From assembly GCF_000719115.1 (NCBI RefSeq), contig NZ_JOEA01000001.1, positions 248,001-312,000 of the forward strand: 64,000 bases of DNA, written 5' to 3'. The notes beneath the pieces are model-generated. The model worked only from the letters and a program-made list of their open reading frames with translations, was not told the origin of the DNA and ran no database searches. This document shows, piece by piece, positions 52,821-62,936 of the stretch. Position numbers and translations under genes: made by a program. Source of the DNA: Lentzea albidocapillata. GTDB lineage: Bacteria; Actinomycetota; Actinomycetes; Mycobacteriales; Pseudonocardiaceae. Numbering within the stretch: the first letter of the stretch is position 1; every line of letters starts with the position of its first letter.

Positions 52821-53714
52821 TCAGTACCTGTCGATCTTCGGCTTCTCGGCGGACGAGCCGGACTTGCCCAGCGTGCCGTCGTAGATCTTCTGCCACGCGC
52901 CGTCGTCCAGCGAGGTCTGCAGGATGTCGTTCACCTTGTCGCGCAGGGCCTTGTCGTCCTTCGGCAGGCCGATGCCGTACGGCTCGCTGGAGAACGTCTT
53001 GCCGACGACCTTCAGCTTGCCCTCCTCGGCGGCGGCGTAGCCCTTGAGGATCGCGTCGTCGGTGGTGACCGCGTCGACCTCACCGTTGAGCAGCTTGGTG
53101 ACGCACTGCGAGTAGCCCTGGAACTCGAGGACGTTGCCCGGCTCGGTCAGGCCCTGCTCCTTGATGAGCTTGGCCGGCGTGGAGCCGGTCACCGAGCACA
53201 CCTTCTTGCCCTTGAGGGTGTCCTTGCCGGTGATCGAGGTGTCGTCGGCCTTGATCAGGAGGTCCTGGCCGGCGACGAAGTACGGTCCGGCGAACGAGAC
53301 CTTCTCCTTGCGGCCGGCGTTGATCGTGTAGGTGCCGACGTAGTAGTCGACGTCACCGTTGATCAGCGCCTGCTCGCGGGCGGCGGACTGGATCGTCTTG
53401 AACTGGATCTGCGTCTCCGGGTCGAAGCCCAGCTTCGCGGCGATCAGGCGAGCGATGTCGATGTCGAAACCGCTGTACTTGTTCGTCGTCGGGTCCTTGT
53501 AGCCCAGACCCGGCTGGTCTTCCTTGACGCCGACGACGAGCGAGCCGCGGGCCTTGATCTTCTCGAACGAGGGCGAGCCCTCGACCTTGACGTCCTTGGC
53601 GACCTCGAAGAGGCCGGCGGGCGCCGGCTGGTCGGTCGGGCTGCCCTCCTTGCCACACGCGGTCAGGGCCAGTGCGCCCGTCAGCAGCACCGCCGCAAGG
53701 GTGCGAACCCTCAT
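52821..53714 (-). CDS. gluB: Glutamate-binding lipoprotein GluB
   Basis: A 297-residue solute-binding lipoprotein. The signal peptide ends in LTACGKE, giving the acylated Cys20. The SBP type 3 fold shows VGVKEDQPGLGYKD, GFDIDIARLIAAKLG, FAGPYFVAGQDLLI and YGIGLPKDDKALRDKVN. It binds glutamate or aspartate outside the membrane and delivers it to GluCD. It lies 39 bp downstream of gluA, and an intra-operon hairpin follows. Confidence 0.94.
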   Translation of the reverse strand: MRVRTLAAVLLTGALALTACGKEGSPTDQPAPAGLFEVAKDVKVEGSPSFEKIKARGSLVVGVKEDQPGLGYKDPTTNKYSGFDIDIARLIAAKLGFDPETQIQFKTIQSAAREQALINGDVDYYVGTYTINAGRKEKVSFAGPYFVAGQDLLIKADDTSITGKDTLKGKKVCSVTGSTPAKLIKEQGLTEPGNVLEFQGYSQCVTKLLNGEVDAVTTDDAILKGYAAAEEGKLKVVGKTFSSEPYGIGLPKDDKALRDKVNDILQTSLDDGAWQKIYDGTLGKSGSSAEKPKIDRY

Positions 53715-53753
53715 CGTCCTTCTCCTGCCATTCGTTCGAAAGTGGGCTGACTA

Positions 53754-54506
53754 CTAGTGAGTCAGGATCTTGCCAAGGAAGTCCTTCGCGCGGTTGGACT
53801 TCGGGGCCGAGAAGAACTCTTCGGGTGTCGAGTCCTCGACCACCTCGCCGTCGGACATGAAGATCACCCGGTCCGCGGCCTTGCGGGCGAAGCCCATCTC
53901 GTGCGTGACGACCAGCATGGTCATCCCGTCCTTGGCCAGGCCCGTCATGACGTCCAGGACCTCCTGGACCATCTCCGGGTCGAGCGCCGAGGTCGGCTCG
54001 TCGAACAGCATCACCTTGGGCTTCATCGCGAGCGCGCGGGCGATCGCCGCACGCTGCTGCTGCCCACCGGAGAGCTGCGCGGGGAACTTGTCGGCCTGGT
54101 TCGCGATCCCGACCCGCTCCAGCAGCTCCATCGCGGTCTTGCGCGCCTCGGCGGCGGGCGTCCTGCGCACCTTCACCGGAGCGAGCATGACGTTCTCGAC
54201 GATGGTCTTGTGCGCGAAAAGGTTGAAGGACTGGAACACCATGCCGACGTCGGCACGAAGGCGGGCCAGTTCTTTTCCTTCGGCGGGAAGCGGCTGCCCG
54301 TCGACCTCGATGATGCCGGAATCGATCGGCTCGAGGCGGTTGATGGTCCGGCACAGGGTCGACTTACCGGAACCCGACGGCCCCAGCACGACCACGACCT
54401 GCCCCTTCGGCACTTCCAGCTGCACGTTCTTGAGCACGTGCAACGGGCCGAAGAACTTGTCCACACCCGCCACACGAATCATCGGCGGTGCAGAGGCGGC
54501 AGTCAT
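53754..54506 (-). CDS. gluA: Glutamate ABC transporter ATPase GluA
   Basis: A 250-residue ABC ATPase of the polar-amino-acid type. Walker [10 protein letters not shown] is at 42-50, the signature is [15 protein letters not shown], Walker [14 protein letters not shown], and switch His is in VVTHEMGFA. It opens the gluABCD operon. I set ATG 54506, which has GGAGG 5 nt upstream, over ATG 54518. It diverges from a two-component response-regulator gene. Confidence 0.94.
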   Translation of the reverse strand: MTAASAPPMIRVAGVDKFFGPLHVLKNVQLEVPKGQVVVVLGPSGSGKSTLCRTINRLEPIDSGIIEVDGQPLPAEGKELARLRADVGMVFQSFNLFAHKTIVENVMLAPVKVRRTPAAEARKTAMELLERVGIANQADKFPAQLSGGQQQRAAIARALAMKPKVMLFDEPTSALDPEMVQEVLDVMTGLAKDGMTMLVVTHEMGFARKAADRVIFMSDGEVVEDSTPEEFFSAPKSNRAKDFLGKILTH

Positions 54507-54642
54507 CCAGTCCTCCATTTGGGGGTCGTCGGCGTTGGCGGAAACCTAGGTGTCCGCCACCACACCAGTCCAGGACATTGAGCAAGACTTAGGGTCTCAA
54601 CTCTGTCACAGGCAGACATCGGTTGCCCGGGAGGTAGCGAAA

Positions 54643-55317
54643 GTGCGCGTGCTGCTCGTCGAGGACGACGACAGGGTCGCCGAGGCCTTGGTCCCAGCCC
54701 TGACCAGACGGGGTTTCCAAGTGGACCGGCAGGCCACGGGCCGTGGCACGCTCGACCGCCTCGCAGGCGTCGACGTGGTGCTGCTCGACCTCGGCCTGCC
54801 CGACATGGACGGCGTGACGCTGTGCCGTGCCATCAGGGCCGCTTCGGACGTCGCGATCATCGTGGTGTCCGCGAGAGGAGAGATCGACGACCGGATCCTC
54901 GGCCTGCACGCCGGGGCCGACGACTACCTGGTCAAGCCTTACGACGTGGGAGAACTGGTCGCGCGCGTGCATGCCGTCCGGCGTCGTCGCGGTGCGGATC
55001 CGGTCGGTGTGGGCGCGGTGTCCACGGAGGTGTTCGAGACCGGTGACGTGCGCGTCGACCTGGGGCGCCACGAGGTCACGGTCGCGGGGGAGTCGGTCGC
55101 CCTGTCCCGCAAGGAGTTCCAGGTGCTCGCGCTGGTGATGGCCGCGGGTGGCGCGGTGTGCACGCGCGAGCGGATCCTCGCCGAGGTGTGGGGCCGCACG
55201 TGGTCCGGTGCCAACCGGACGCTGGACGTGCACGTCGCCACGCTGAGGACGAAGCTCGGCAGGCCCGCGTTGCTGGAGACCGTGCGCGGCGTCGGATACC
55301 GGCTGGGGCAGGTGTGA
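54643..55317 (+). CDS. OmpR-family response regulator
   Basis: A 224-residue response regulator. The receiver has EDD at 7-9, phosphoacceptor Asp49, the switch Ser in VVSARG and Lys in YLVKPYD. The C-terminal winged helix ends ANRTLDVHVATLRTKLG...VRGVGYRL, as in OmpR/PhoB proteins. GTG 54643 has GGGAGG 8 nt upstream. The histidine-kinase gene follows 54 bp later on the same strand. Confidence 0.94.
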   Translation: MRVLLVEDDDRVAEALVPALTRRGFQVDRQATGRGTLDRLAGVDVVLLDLGLPDMDGVTLCRAIRAASDVAIIVVSARGEIDDRILGLHAGADDYLVKPYDVGELVARVHAVRRRRGADPVGVGAVSTEVFETGDVRVDLGRHEVTVAGESVALSRKEFQVLALVMAAGGAVCTRERILAEVWGRTWSGANRTLDVHVATLRTKLGRPALLETVRGVGYRLGQV

Positions 55318-55371
55318 TCTCGATTGTGTGATTTTTCGTCGGCGTGTCGCGGCCGGGTGGGGTGACGGGCT

Positions 55372-56757
55372 GTGAGGTCCCGACTGCTGGGCGTGGTGCT
55401 CGCCCTGATCGTGCTGGTGCTCGTGGGCCTCGGCGTGCCGCTGGGCCGCAACGTGGCGGCCGCGGAACAGCAGGAGATGTTCCTCGACCGGCTCACCGAC
55501 ACCAGCCGGTTCGCGTCGCTGGCGCAACGGCCGTTGATCGACGACAGCCCGCACCTGCTGCGGGCCGAGCTGGAGCGCTACGACGAGCTGTACGACATCG
55601 GCGTGGCCGTGGTGGGCCGCGACGCGCCGACCGTGCCGCTGGTGGCCTCGCGCAACGACCTCGCGCTCGGTGACCCGGTCGTGCAGGACCTGGTCAGCAA
55701 GGCGCTGGCCGGGCGCCTGCCGGTCGCACCGGAGTTGTTCGCACCGTGGAGCGCCTCCAAGGTCGTGCTCGCCGAACCGGTGCTGGTCGACGGCGAGGTG
55801 CGCGGCGCGGTGATCACGTTCTCGCCGACGGCCAAGACCCGCTTCGAGGTGCTCGCGTGGTGGGCCTTGCTGCTCGCGGGAAGCCTGCTGATGCTGGCGC
55901 TCGCCGTGCTGCTGGCACTGCCGGTGGTGCGCTGGACGTTGCGGCCGGTGCAGGCGCTGGACGAGGCGACCGGCAAGCTCCTCGCCGCGGTCGTCTCGGG
56001 CCGGCCGGTGCCACCGGTGGGCGCGGAGTCCGGGCCCCCGGAACTGCGTCAGCTCTCGCGGTCGTTCGACCAGATGGCCGCGAACGTGAGCGATGTGCTT
56101 GCTGCGCAACGGGCCTTCGTCGCCGACGCGTCACATCAGCTGCGCAACCCGTTGACGGCGCTGAAACTCCGGCTGTCCAACCTGGAGGGTCACGTCGACT
56201 CGGAGGCGGAGGTGCACCAGGTCGAGGCGCTGAGCGAGACCGACCGGCTCAACCGCATCCTCGACGAACTGCTCTCCATGGCGCGTGCCGAGTCCAGTTC
56301 CGTGGACCCGGTTCCGGTCGACGTCGACAAGTCCGTGGCGGCGCGGTTGTCCGCGTGGTCGTCGGCCGCGGCGGCGAAGGAGGTCCATCTCGTGCTCGAC
56401 GGGGAACGGGTCGGCATGGCCCTCGTCCCGCCGCGCGGTGTCGAGACGATCCTGGACGCGCTGCTCGACAACGCCCTGAAGTTCACCGCCGAAGGCACGC
56501 TGATCGTGGTCGACGCCCGCAAGTCCGGCGGCGTCATCCGGCTCTCCGTCGCCGACCACGGGCCCGGCCTGCAGCCGGACGAGCTGGAGCGGGCCACCGA
56601 CCGGTTCTGGCGCAGCCCTGCTCACCAGAACGTGCCGGGCTCCGGGCTGGGGCTCTCGATCGTGCGGCTGCTGGTCGAACGCGTCGACGGCACCGTCGCC
56701 CTCGAATCCCCGCAGGACGGCGGCCTGAAGGTCGTGATCACGCTCCCCGCGGCCTAG
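55372..56757 (+). CDS. Sensor histidine kinase
   Basis: A 461-residue membrane histidine kinase. TM1 (about 5-25), an extracytoplasmic sensor of about 130 residues, TM2 (about 161-185) and a HAMP are followed by the H-box VADASHQLRNPLTAL with His255, N-box DNALKFT, G1 DHGPGL and G2 GSGLGLSIV. It is paired with the upstream OmpR-type regulator. Its stop overlaps the stop of the convergent TAXI-protein gene in CTAG. The two products meet at the membrane, so TAXI protein may feed it ligand; this is inference. Confidence 0.93.
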   Translation: MRSRLLGVVLALIVLVLVGLGVPLGRNVAAAEQQEMFLDRLTDTSRFASLAQRPLIDDSPHLLRAELERYDELYDIGVAVVGRDAPTVPLVASRNDLALGDPVVQDLVSKALAGRLPVAPELFAPWSASKVVLAEPVLVDGEVRGAVITFSPTAKTRFEVLAWWALLLAGSLLMLALAVLLALPVVRWTLRPVQALDEATGKLLAAVVSGRPVPPVGAESGPPELRQLSRSFDQMAANVSDVLAAQRAFVADASHQLRNPLTALKLRLSNLEGHVDSEAEVHQVEALSETDRLNRILDELLSMARAESSSVDPVPVDVDKSVAARLSAWSSAAAAKEVHLVLDGERVGMALVPPRGVETILDALLDNALKFTAEGTLIVVDARKSGGVIRLSVADHGPGLQPDELERATDRFWRSPAHQNVPGSGLGLSIVRLLVERVDGTVALESPQDGGLKVVITLPAA

Positions 56758-57668
56758 ACCTTCGCGTCGCGGTAGTAACGCATGGCGCCGTTGTGCAACG
56801 GCACCGGCGACGTCTCGATGGCCGACCGCTGTTCGATCGTGCGGGCCGCCGAGTGCGCCTTCACCAGCTCGGGCTGGGCCTCGAACAGCTGCCGCAGGAG
56901 CGCTTCGGCCACGTCGTCGGGCATCGACTCGTGGACGAGCAGGAAGTTGCGCACCACCAGCGTGATGACCGGCCCGGACTGCAGGTTGTAGATCGAGGCC
57001 GGCAGCGTCGCGGACCCGTACACCGGGAACTGCTGGCGGAACTGCGGCAGCTCGTCCTTCAGGTCGAGCATCCGCACGCCGAGGCCCTTGGTGAGGGCGG
57101 TGATCCTGCTCGTCGGCAGGCCGCCCGACCAGAAGAACGCGTCGAGCTTGCCCTCCTGCATCTGCTGGGCGGAGTCGTCGAGGCCCAGGTTCACCGCCTG
57201 GGGCGTGACGTTCTCCGCCTGCAGCAGCCGGCTCGCGATGATCTCGACGCCCGACCCGGTCGCGCCGATCGACACGCGCAGTCCCGACAGCTCGCGCAGC
57301 TTCGTCACCGGCAGGTCGGCGCGGACGATGATCTGCAGGTAGTCGTCGTGCATGCGGGCCAGCGCGCGCAATCGGTAGGCGCCTTCGACGCCCTCCAGAG
57401 CGTCTGCCTGCGAGAAGCCGACCTGAGCCTGGTCGTTGACGAGCCGCCGGACGTTGTCCTTGGACCCGTCCGTGCGGACGACCTGGGGCCGGACGATGCC
57501 GAGCCGCCCGCTCCAGATGTCCGCGAGGCCGTTGCCGAGCGAGTAGTAGACGCCGCCCTCGCTGCCGGTGGCCATCGTGATCTTGGCGTCCGACACTGTG
57601 CTGCTACAGCCCGTCAGGACCGTTGCGGCGGTCAGCAGGCTCACGGCGGCATGCAGTCGTCCCAGCAC
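56754..57668 (-). CDS. TAXI-family solute-binding lipoprotein
   Basis: A 304-residue lipoprotein. The signal peptide ends LTGCSS (Cys21). The fold shows [66 protein letters not shown] and [10 protein letters not shown], all TAXI (TRAP-associated extracytoplasmic immunogenic) family marks. No TRAP permease gene is in the window, so it may act as a sensor partner of the adjacent histidine kinase. The GTG start has CACGAT 6 nt upstream. Its stop overlaps the kinase stop. Confidence 0.88.
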   Translation of the reverse strand: MLGRLHAAVSLLTAATVLTGCSSTVSDAKITMATGSEGGVYYSLGNGLADIWSGRLGIVRPQVVRTDGSKDNVRRLVNDQAQVGFSQADALEGVEGAYRLRALARMHDDYLQIIVRADLPVTKLRELSGLRVSIGATGSGVEIIASRLLQAENVTPQAVNLGLDDSAQQMQEGKLDAFFWSGGLPTSRITALTKGLGVRMLDLKDELPQFRQQFPVYGSATLPASIYNLQSGPVITLVVRNFLLVHESMPDDVAEALLRQLFEAQPELVKAHSAARTIEQRSAIETSPVPLHNGAMRYYRDAKV

Positions 57669-57786
57669 CAGCGCATCGTGCCACGGGGCAGGCGGGCCCT
57701 TGCACCCGACGAAGGTCCTGCCTGGTCAGCGCGCGGATGGAGCCGGCTTTGTGCGGTCCGCTCACGGAGGGCCACTGACCAGGGTT

Positions 57787-57792
57787 TATCGT
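57787..57792 (+). promoter_or_regulatory. Leaderless -10 box of miaB (TATCGT)
   Basis: TATCGT lies 6 nt before GTG 57799. Confidence 0.55.
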
Positions 57793-57798
57793 GTCGGT

Positions 57799-59280
57799 GT
57801 GAGTACCGCGCAGGTTCGCAAGAGCTTCCAGATCCGCACGTTCGGGTGCCAGATGAACGTGCATGACTCCGAGCGGCTCGCCGGTCTGCTCGAAGACGCG
57901 GGATACGAGCGGGCCACCGAGGCCGAGCAGCCCGACGTCGTCGTCTTCAACACCTGCGCGGTCCGCGAGAACGCCGACAACAAGCTGTACGGCACGCTCG
58001 GCCATCTCGCCCCGCAGAAGACGGCGAACCCGGGCATGCAGATCGCGGTCGGCGGCTGCCTCGCGCAGAAGGACCGCAGCGAGATCGTCCGGCGCGCGCC
58101 GTGGGTGGACGTCGTGTTCGGCACGCACAACATCGGGTCGCTGCCGGTGCTGCTCGAACGCGCCCGCCACAACTCCGAGGCGCAGGTCGAGATCCTCGAC
58201 GCGCTGGAGACGTTCCCGTCGTCGCTGCCGGCCGCGCGTGACTCCGCCTACTCGGGCTGGGTGTCGATCTCGGTGGGCTGCAACAACACCTGCACGTTCT
58301 GCATCGTGCCGTCGTTGCGCGGCAAGGAGAAGGACCGCCGTCCCGGCGACGTGCTCGCCGAGGTGCAGACGCTCGTGGACGAGGGCGTGCTGGAGGTGAC
58401 GTTGCTGGGGCAGAACGTCAACTCCTACGGCGTCGAGTTCGGCGACCGGCTCGCGTTCGGTAAGCTGCTGCGCGCCTGCGGCGGGATCGACGGACTGGAG
58501 CGCGTGCGCTTCACCTCACCGCACCCCAAGGACTTCACCGACGACGTCATCGCCGCCATGGCCGAGACGCCGGCGGTGTGCCACAGCCTGCACATGCCGC
58601 TGCAGTCCGGCTCGGACCGCCTGCTCAAGGCGATGCGCCGCTCGTACCGCACCGAGAAGTACCTGGGGATCATCGAGAAGGTCCGCGCCGCCATGCCGGA
58701 CGCCGCGATCACCACGGACATCATCGTCGGCTTCCCCGGTGAGACCGAAGAGGACTTCCAGGGCACGCTCGACGTGGTGCGCCAGGCCCGTTTCTCGTCG
58801 GCGTTCACGTTCCAGTACTCGAAGCGCCCCGGCACCCCGGCCGCCGAGCTGCCGGACCAGTTGCCCAAGGCCGTCGTGCAGGAGCGCTTCGAGCGGCTCG
58901 TGGCGCTGCAGAACGAGATGACGCACTCGCTGAACATCGAGCAGGTCGGCCGCACGGTCGAGGTCCTCGTCGCCACCGGCGAGGGCAAGCGTGACGCCGA
59001 GACGCACCGCATGAGCGGCCGTGCGCGCGACGGCCGTCTCGTGCACTTCGCGCCGGGGACGACGGTTCCGCGTCCCGGCGACGTCGTCGAGACGGTCGTG
59101 ACGTACGGGGCCCCGCACTACCTCGTCGCGGACGGCGAACCGCTGTCGTGGCGCCGCACCAAGGCCGGTGACCGTTCCGAGGCCGGCATCAAGCCCAAGA
59201 CCGCTGGCATCGGCCTCGGTCTGCCGTCGTTCGGAACGCCCGAGCCGCTGCCCGCCGTGTCCGGGTGCGCAGCCCAGTGA
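57799..59280 (+). CDS. miaB: tRNA-2-methylthio-N6-dimethylallyladenosine synthase
   Basis: A 493-residue radical-SAM methylthiotransferase acting on A37 of tRNAs that read U-initial codons. Cys17, Cys53 and Cys87 bind the auxiliary cluster, and CNNTCTFC (Cys161, 165, 168) binds the radical-SAM cluster. The C-terminal TRAM domain is present. It acts after MiaA, whose gene lies 3 kb downstream. GTG 57799 is leaderless-type. The stop overlaps the next gene by 4 bp. Confidence 0.96.
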   Translation: MSTAQVRKSFQIRTFGCQMNVHDSERLAGLLEDAGYERATEAEQPDVVVFNTCAVRENADNKLYGTLGHLAPQKTANPGMQIAVGGCLAQKDRSEIVRRAPWVDVVFGTHNIGSLPVLLERARHNSEAQVEILDALETFPSSLPAARDSAYSGWVSISVGCNNTCTFCIVPSLRGKEKDRRPGDVLAEVQTLVDEGVLEVTLLGQNVNSYGVEFGDRLAFGKLLRACGGIDGLERVRFTSPHPKDFTDDVIAAMAETPAVCHSLHMPLQSGSDRLLKAMRRSYRTEKYLGIIEKVRAAMPDAAITTDIIVGFPGETEEDFQGTLDVVRQARFSSAFTFQYSKRPGTPAAELPDQLPKAVVQERFERLVALQNEMTHSLNIEQVGRTVEVLVATGEGKRDAETHRMSGRARDGRLVHFAPGTTVPRPGDVVETVVTYGAPHYLVADGEPLSWRRTKAGDRSEAGIKPKTAGIGLGLPSFGTPEPLPAVSGCAAQ

Positions 59281-59744
59281 GTGATGAGGACTTCTTGCGC
59301 GAGGAGATCGACGCGGTCGAGCATCAGGCGGCCAAGCGGATCGACCCCGGTACCGGCGCGCTGACGATCTCGATCGCCGTGCTCGCGTTGCTGGTGTCGC
59401 TGATCCTGCCGTGGGTCGGGGAGCACACGGGGCTGGCGGTCGTGCTCGGCGAGTCGGAACTGTTCCTGCCACGGCTGTTCTCGTACCTCGCGCTGGGCGT
59501 CGGCGTGCTCGGTTCCGGCATCACGCTCGCCGTGCGGCGCTGGGGTCTCGCGTGGGTGTGCTCGCTGGGCCTGTTCGCGGGGTCGATCATCGGCGTGCTG
59601 TCGATCTGGACGCAGCAGACGACGACGAGCAACAAGACGGTCGGTCCCGGCCCTGGCATCGGGTTGATCATCGCGGCCATCGCGGTCATCGTCCTGCTGG
59701 TGAAATGGGTGAAGATCGCGGCTTCGCGGCCGCCCCAGTTGTGA
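59277..59744 (+). CDS. Rv2732c-like small membrane protein
   Basis: A 155-residue membrane protein with four TM helices (about 30-50, 65-85, 92-112, 125-148). An acidic N-terminal arm ([24 protein letters not shown]) is cytoplasmic. GTG 59277 overlaps the miaB stop codon (GTGA), so it is translationally coupled. It corresponds by position to M. tuberculosis Rv2732c, which follows miaB there. Its function is unknown. Confidence 0.85.
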   Translation: MSDEDFLREEIDAVEHQAAKRIDPGTGALTISIAVLALLVSLILPWVGEHTGLAVVLGESELFLPRLFSYLALGVGVLGSGITLAVRRWGLAWVCSLGLFAGSIIGVLSIWTQQTTTSNKTVGPGPGIGLIIAAIAVIVLLVKWVKIAASRPPQL

Positions 59745-59785
59745 CGCATGCCGGCCAGAAGTGCCGCATTGCCCGCTAGAAACGC

Positions 59786-59822
59786 CTGAGGGCCCCTCTC
59801 CGCACGGGAGAGGGGCCCTCAG
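59786..59822. terminator. Bidirectional terminator
   Basis: A perfect 16-bp stem (59786-59801 with 59807-59822) and 5-nt loop between the convergent Rv2732c-like and DUF349 genes. Confidence 0.9.
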
Positions 59823-59833
59823 CGCGTCACGAA

Positions 59834-61180
59834 CTAGCGGGTCGCCAGCGCCTGCTCAGCGGCGGCGAGCCACTCGCGCCACTGGGCGGCCTGCGCCTCG
59901 GCCTGCTCGATGCGGCGCTTGTCGCCCGCGGCACGTGCCTTCGCGGCCTGCGCCTCGAACTGCTCCACGCGCTCGCGGAACTGCGCCACCCTGGCCTCGG
60001 CCTCGGGGTCGGACCGGCGCCACTGGGCGTCGACGGCGCCGCGGACCCTCTCCTCGATGGCGCGGAGCTTGCCCTCGAGCTCGCGGATGCGCTCGCGCGG
60101 CACCTTGCCGATCGCGTCCCAGCGCTCCTGGATCTTGTAGAGCTGGTTGCGCGCCGTCTCGAGGTCGCCCGCCGGGTCGATGCCCTCGGCCTCGGCGAGC
60201 AGCTCCTCCTTCAGCTTCGCGTTGGCCGTGAACTCGGCGTCCCGCTCGCTGAACGCCTCGGAACGCTTCTGGAAGAAGGCGTCCTGCGCGGCCCGGAAAC
60301 GCTGCCACAGCGCGTCGTCGGCCTCCTTGGGCGCACGCCCGGCGGCCTTCCACTCGACCATGAGCTCCTTGTAGCGACCGGCCGTGGTGCCCCAGTCGTC
60401 GGAGTCGACGAGCTTCTCGGCCTCCTCGACCAGCGACTGCTTGGAGGTCTTCGCCACCGAACGCTGGCGGTCGAGGTCCGCGAAGTGCGAGCCGCGACGG
60501 CGGTTGAACGCGTCGCGCGCCTTCGAGAACCGGCGCCACAGCTGCTCGTCGGTCTTGCGGTCGACGCCGCGGATGGTCTTCCACTCGTCGAGGATCTGGC
60601 GCAGCCGGTCGCCCGCGACCTTCCACTGGGTCGACTCGTTCGCGATCGACTCGGCCTCGTCGACCAGCGCCTGCTTGCGCGCCACGGACTGGGCTCGGGC
60701 GGCCTCCTTGGCCTCCTTCGCCTTCTCCATGCCGGCCTCTGCCTGGACCAGCACGTGCTCGACGCGGGCGGCCAGCGCCTTGAGGTCACCGACGACGGCG
60801 GCCTCGGCGAGCTGCTCCTTGACGTGCTTCGCGCTGGTCAGGGCATGCTTGGGGTCGCCGGCGCCGGACTTGAGCCGCGACACGAGCAGCTCGACCTCGG
60901 TGCGGAGGTCGTCGAAGCGCCGCGCGAAGTGCGCGAGACCCTCGACCGGCTCACCGGCCTGCCACGACCCGACAGCACGTTCGCCGTCCTCGGTCTTCAC
61001 GTACACGGTGCCGTCGGCGTCCACGCGCCCCCAGCGGTCAGGGTGGTCCGACGCCACGGGGACGGCCGGAGGCGTCGCCTGCGCGGTCTCCTTCGGCGTT
61101 TCCTCGACCACACCCTCGGCTGCAACCTCCACGGGGGTGGCCATGGCCACGGCCTCCGGTGTGCTGTCCTGCTCCGACAT
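59834..61180 (-). CDS. DUF349 coiled-coil protein
   Basis: A 448-residue cytosolic protein. A Glu/Pro-rich N-terminus (1-45) precedes a small folded segment (WGRVDADGTVYVKTEDGERAVG). Three DUF349 helical repeats follow, with the W..F..A.D.F..RR...F pattern (for example LWRRFSKARDAFNRRRGSHF and LWQRFRAAQDAFFQKRSEAF). A long charged coiled coil forms the C-terminus. DUF349 proteins are linked to nucleic acid or ribosome-associated roles, without proof here. GGGAGGAA lies 6 nt before ATG 61180. It matches Rv2731 by position. Confidence 0.9.
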   Translation of the reverse strand: MSEQDSTPEAVAMATPVEVAAEGVVEETPKETAQATPPAVPVASDHPDRWGRVDADGTVYVKTEDGERAVGSWQAGEPVEGLAHFARRFDDLRTEVELLVSRLKSGAGDPKHALTSAKHVKEQLAEAAVVGDLKALAARVEHVLVQAEAGMEKAKEAKEAARAQSVARKQALVDEAESIANESTQWKVAGDRLRQILDEWKTIRGVDRKTDEQLWRRFSKARDAFNRRRGSHFADLDRQRSVAKTSKQSLVEEAEKLVDSDDWGTTAGRYKELMVEWKAAGRAPKEADDALWQRFRAAQDAFFQKRSEAFSERDAEFTANAKLKEELLAEAEGIDPAGDLETARNQLYKIQERWDAIGKVPRERIRELEGKLRAIEERVRGAVDAQWRRSDPEAEARVAQFRERVEQFEAQAAKARAAGDKRRIEQAEAQAAQWREWLAAAEQALATR

Positions 61181-61336
61181 CGCCGGTTCCTCCCATCTGA
61201 CGCCCGTGCCTGCCACGGGCGCCCCGCCGTTGGCGGGGCCGATGCAATACGGGCGCTGGAGGGTCTCCCGTCCCCAGTGCCCCGCGCGCATTCAAACAGG
61301 TCAGAGCTCGACTCGGTACTGGGAGTCCACGATAGG

Positions 61337-61342
61337 TAGCCT
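61337..61342 (+). promoter_or_regulatory. Leaderless -10 box (TAGCCT)
   Basis: TAGCCT is 8 nt before GTG 61351. Confidence 0.5.
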
Positions 61343-61350
61343 CGTTCGTT

Positions 61351-62031
61351 GTGATCACCCGCGCTGTGGTGGTGCCGCACCCACCCCTTCTGGTGCCAGA
61401 ACTGGTCGTGGGAGCCGCCGCCGAGACCGAGCCCGTGCGTGCCGCAACCCTTGCCGCAGCAGGAAAACTGCCCGGTCCGTGGGTCGCGGTGGCGGTGGGT
61501 GACGGCGGTCGTGCTACGTACGTGCCACCGTTGTCGGGAACTTTTCTCGGTTATGGGGTCGATTTGCCTGTGTCACTCGGCGGTGCCCTGCCGCCGGACG
61601 CCCGCATTCCGTTGCCGGTGCTGATCACCGCGTGGCTTCGGGAACGCTGCGCGGTCGAGGTGTCACGCGTTGAACTCGTCCCCCGTGACCTGCCTGCTGC
61701 CGACTGTGTCTCGTTTGGACAACAACTCGCGGCGGAGGAGTGCGGGTTGCTGGTCCTCGGCGACGGCTCCACCCGCCACGGACCCCGCTCGCCCGGTTCC
61801 GACGACGAGCGTTCGGGACCTTTCGACTCTTCGGTCCACAGTGCGCTGGCCGCCGCCGATGTGGACGGCCTGCTCGGCCTCGACCTCGAACTCGCCCGCG
61901 AACTGGGCGCGCAGGGCCGTGCGGCGTGGCAGGTCCTCGCCGGCGTGCCCGGACCGTGGCGCTGCTCCGGAGCCGAGTTCTTCGCACCGTTCGGCGTGGG
62001 CTACCACGTCGCTGTCTGGGAGCGCCCTTGA
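61351..62031 (+). CDS. Rv2728c-like class III dioxygenase-fold protein
   Basis: A 226-residue protein with a start ([21 protein letters not shown]) and tail ([28 protein letters not shown]) typical of the actinobacterial Rv2728c group, related to the LigB/MEMO extradiol-dioxygenase fold. Only some metal-ligand His residues (PHPPLL) are evident, so enzyme activity is uncertain. Its TGA stop overlaps the TTG start of miaA. It belongs to the miaB-miaA-dapF neighbourhood. Confidence 0.85.
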   Translation: MITRAVVVPHPPLLVPELVVGAAAETEPVRAATLAAAGKLPGPWVAVAVGDGGRATYVPPLSGTFLGYGVDLPVSLGGALPPDARIPLPVLITAWLRERCAVEVSRVELVPRDLPAADCVSFGQQLAAEECGLLVLGDGSTRHGPRSPGSDDERSGPFDSSVHSALAAADVDGLLGLDLELARELGAQGRAAWQVLAGVPGPWRCSGAEFFAPFGVGYHVAVWERP

Positions 62032-62936
62032 TCACGCCCATCGCCGTCGTCGGACCCACCGCGACCGGCAAGTCCGACCTGGCCGTCGCGCTCGCGGAGC
62101 GGTTCGGGGGAGAGGTCGTCAACGCCGACGCCATGCAGCTCTACCGCGGCATGGACATCGGCACGGCGAAGATGCCCGTGTCCGAGCGCCGGGGCGTGCC
62201 GCACCATCTGTTCGACGTCCTGTCCGTCACCGAGACCGCGTCCGTGGCCGCCTACCAGCGGGAGACGCGGGCCGTCATCGAGGACCTGCTCGCGTCCGGA
62301 CGGCCGCCGATCCTCGTCGGGGGTTCGGGGCTTTACGTGCAGGCGGTGCTCGACGACCTCAAGTTCCCCGGCACCGACGACGCCGTGCGCCTGCGTTTCG
62401 AGGCCGAACTGGCTGCCGCGGGATCCGAGGCGTTGCACCGGCGCCTGCAGGAACTCGACCCCGCCGCCGCGATCGCGATCCTGCCGTCCAACGGCCGTCG
62501 CATCGTGCGAGCGCTGGAGGTCATCGAGCTGACGGGACAGCCGTTCTCGGCGAACCTCCCCAAGCCCGGCCCCGCGCGCTACGGCACCGTCCAGATCGGC
62601 GTCGACCGCGAGGTGTCCGAACTGGACGCGCGGGTCGACCTGCGAGTCGACCAGATGTTCGCCGGTGGTCTGGAGGCCGAGGTGCGCGCACTGGTCCGGA
62701 TCGGCCTGCGCGACGGCAAGACCGCTTCGCGCGCCCTGGGCTACCAGCAGGTGCTGTCCGCAATGGACGGAGCGTGCACGATCGACTTCGCCGCGGAGGA
62801 GACCAAACGCGCCACCCGCCGGTTCGTGCGGCGGCAGCGGTCGTGGTTCCGGCGTGACCAGCGCATCACCTGGCTCGACGGTGCTCGCCCTGATCTTTTG
62901 GAAGCCGCCGGTAATCTGGTCCCGTGGAGTTCGTGA
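62028..62936 (+). CDS. miaA: tRNA dimethylallyltransferase
   Basis: A 302-residue enzyme that adds dimethylallyl to A37 of tRNA, the substrate step for MiaB. P-loop GPTATGKS is at 9-16; [17 protein letters not shown] holds the catalytic Asp, with GGSGLYVQA and the anticodon-loop domain later. The TTG start overlaps the preceding stop as TTGA. The 3' end overlaps dapF by 13 bp. Confidence 0.95.
   Translation: MITPIAVVGPTATGKSDLAVALAERFGGEVVNADAMQLYRGMDIGTAKMPVSERRGVPHHLFDVLSVTETASVAAYQRETRAVIEDLLASGRPPILVGGSGLYVQAVLDDLKFPGTDDAVRLRFEAELAAAGSEALHRRLQELDPAAAIAILPSNGRRIVRALEVIELTGQPFSANLPKPGPARYGTVQIGVDREVSELDARVDLRVDQMFAGGLEAEVRALVRIGLRDGKTASRALGYQQVLSAMDGACTIDFAAEETKRATRRFVRRQRSWFRRDQRITWLDGARPDLLEAAGNLVPWSS
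62912..62917 (+). promoter_or_regulatory. Leaderless -10 box of dapF inside miaA (TAATCT)
   Basis: TAATCT within the miaA 3' end, 6 nt before the dapF GTG. Confidence 0.55.
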
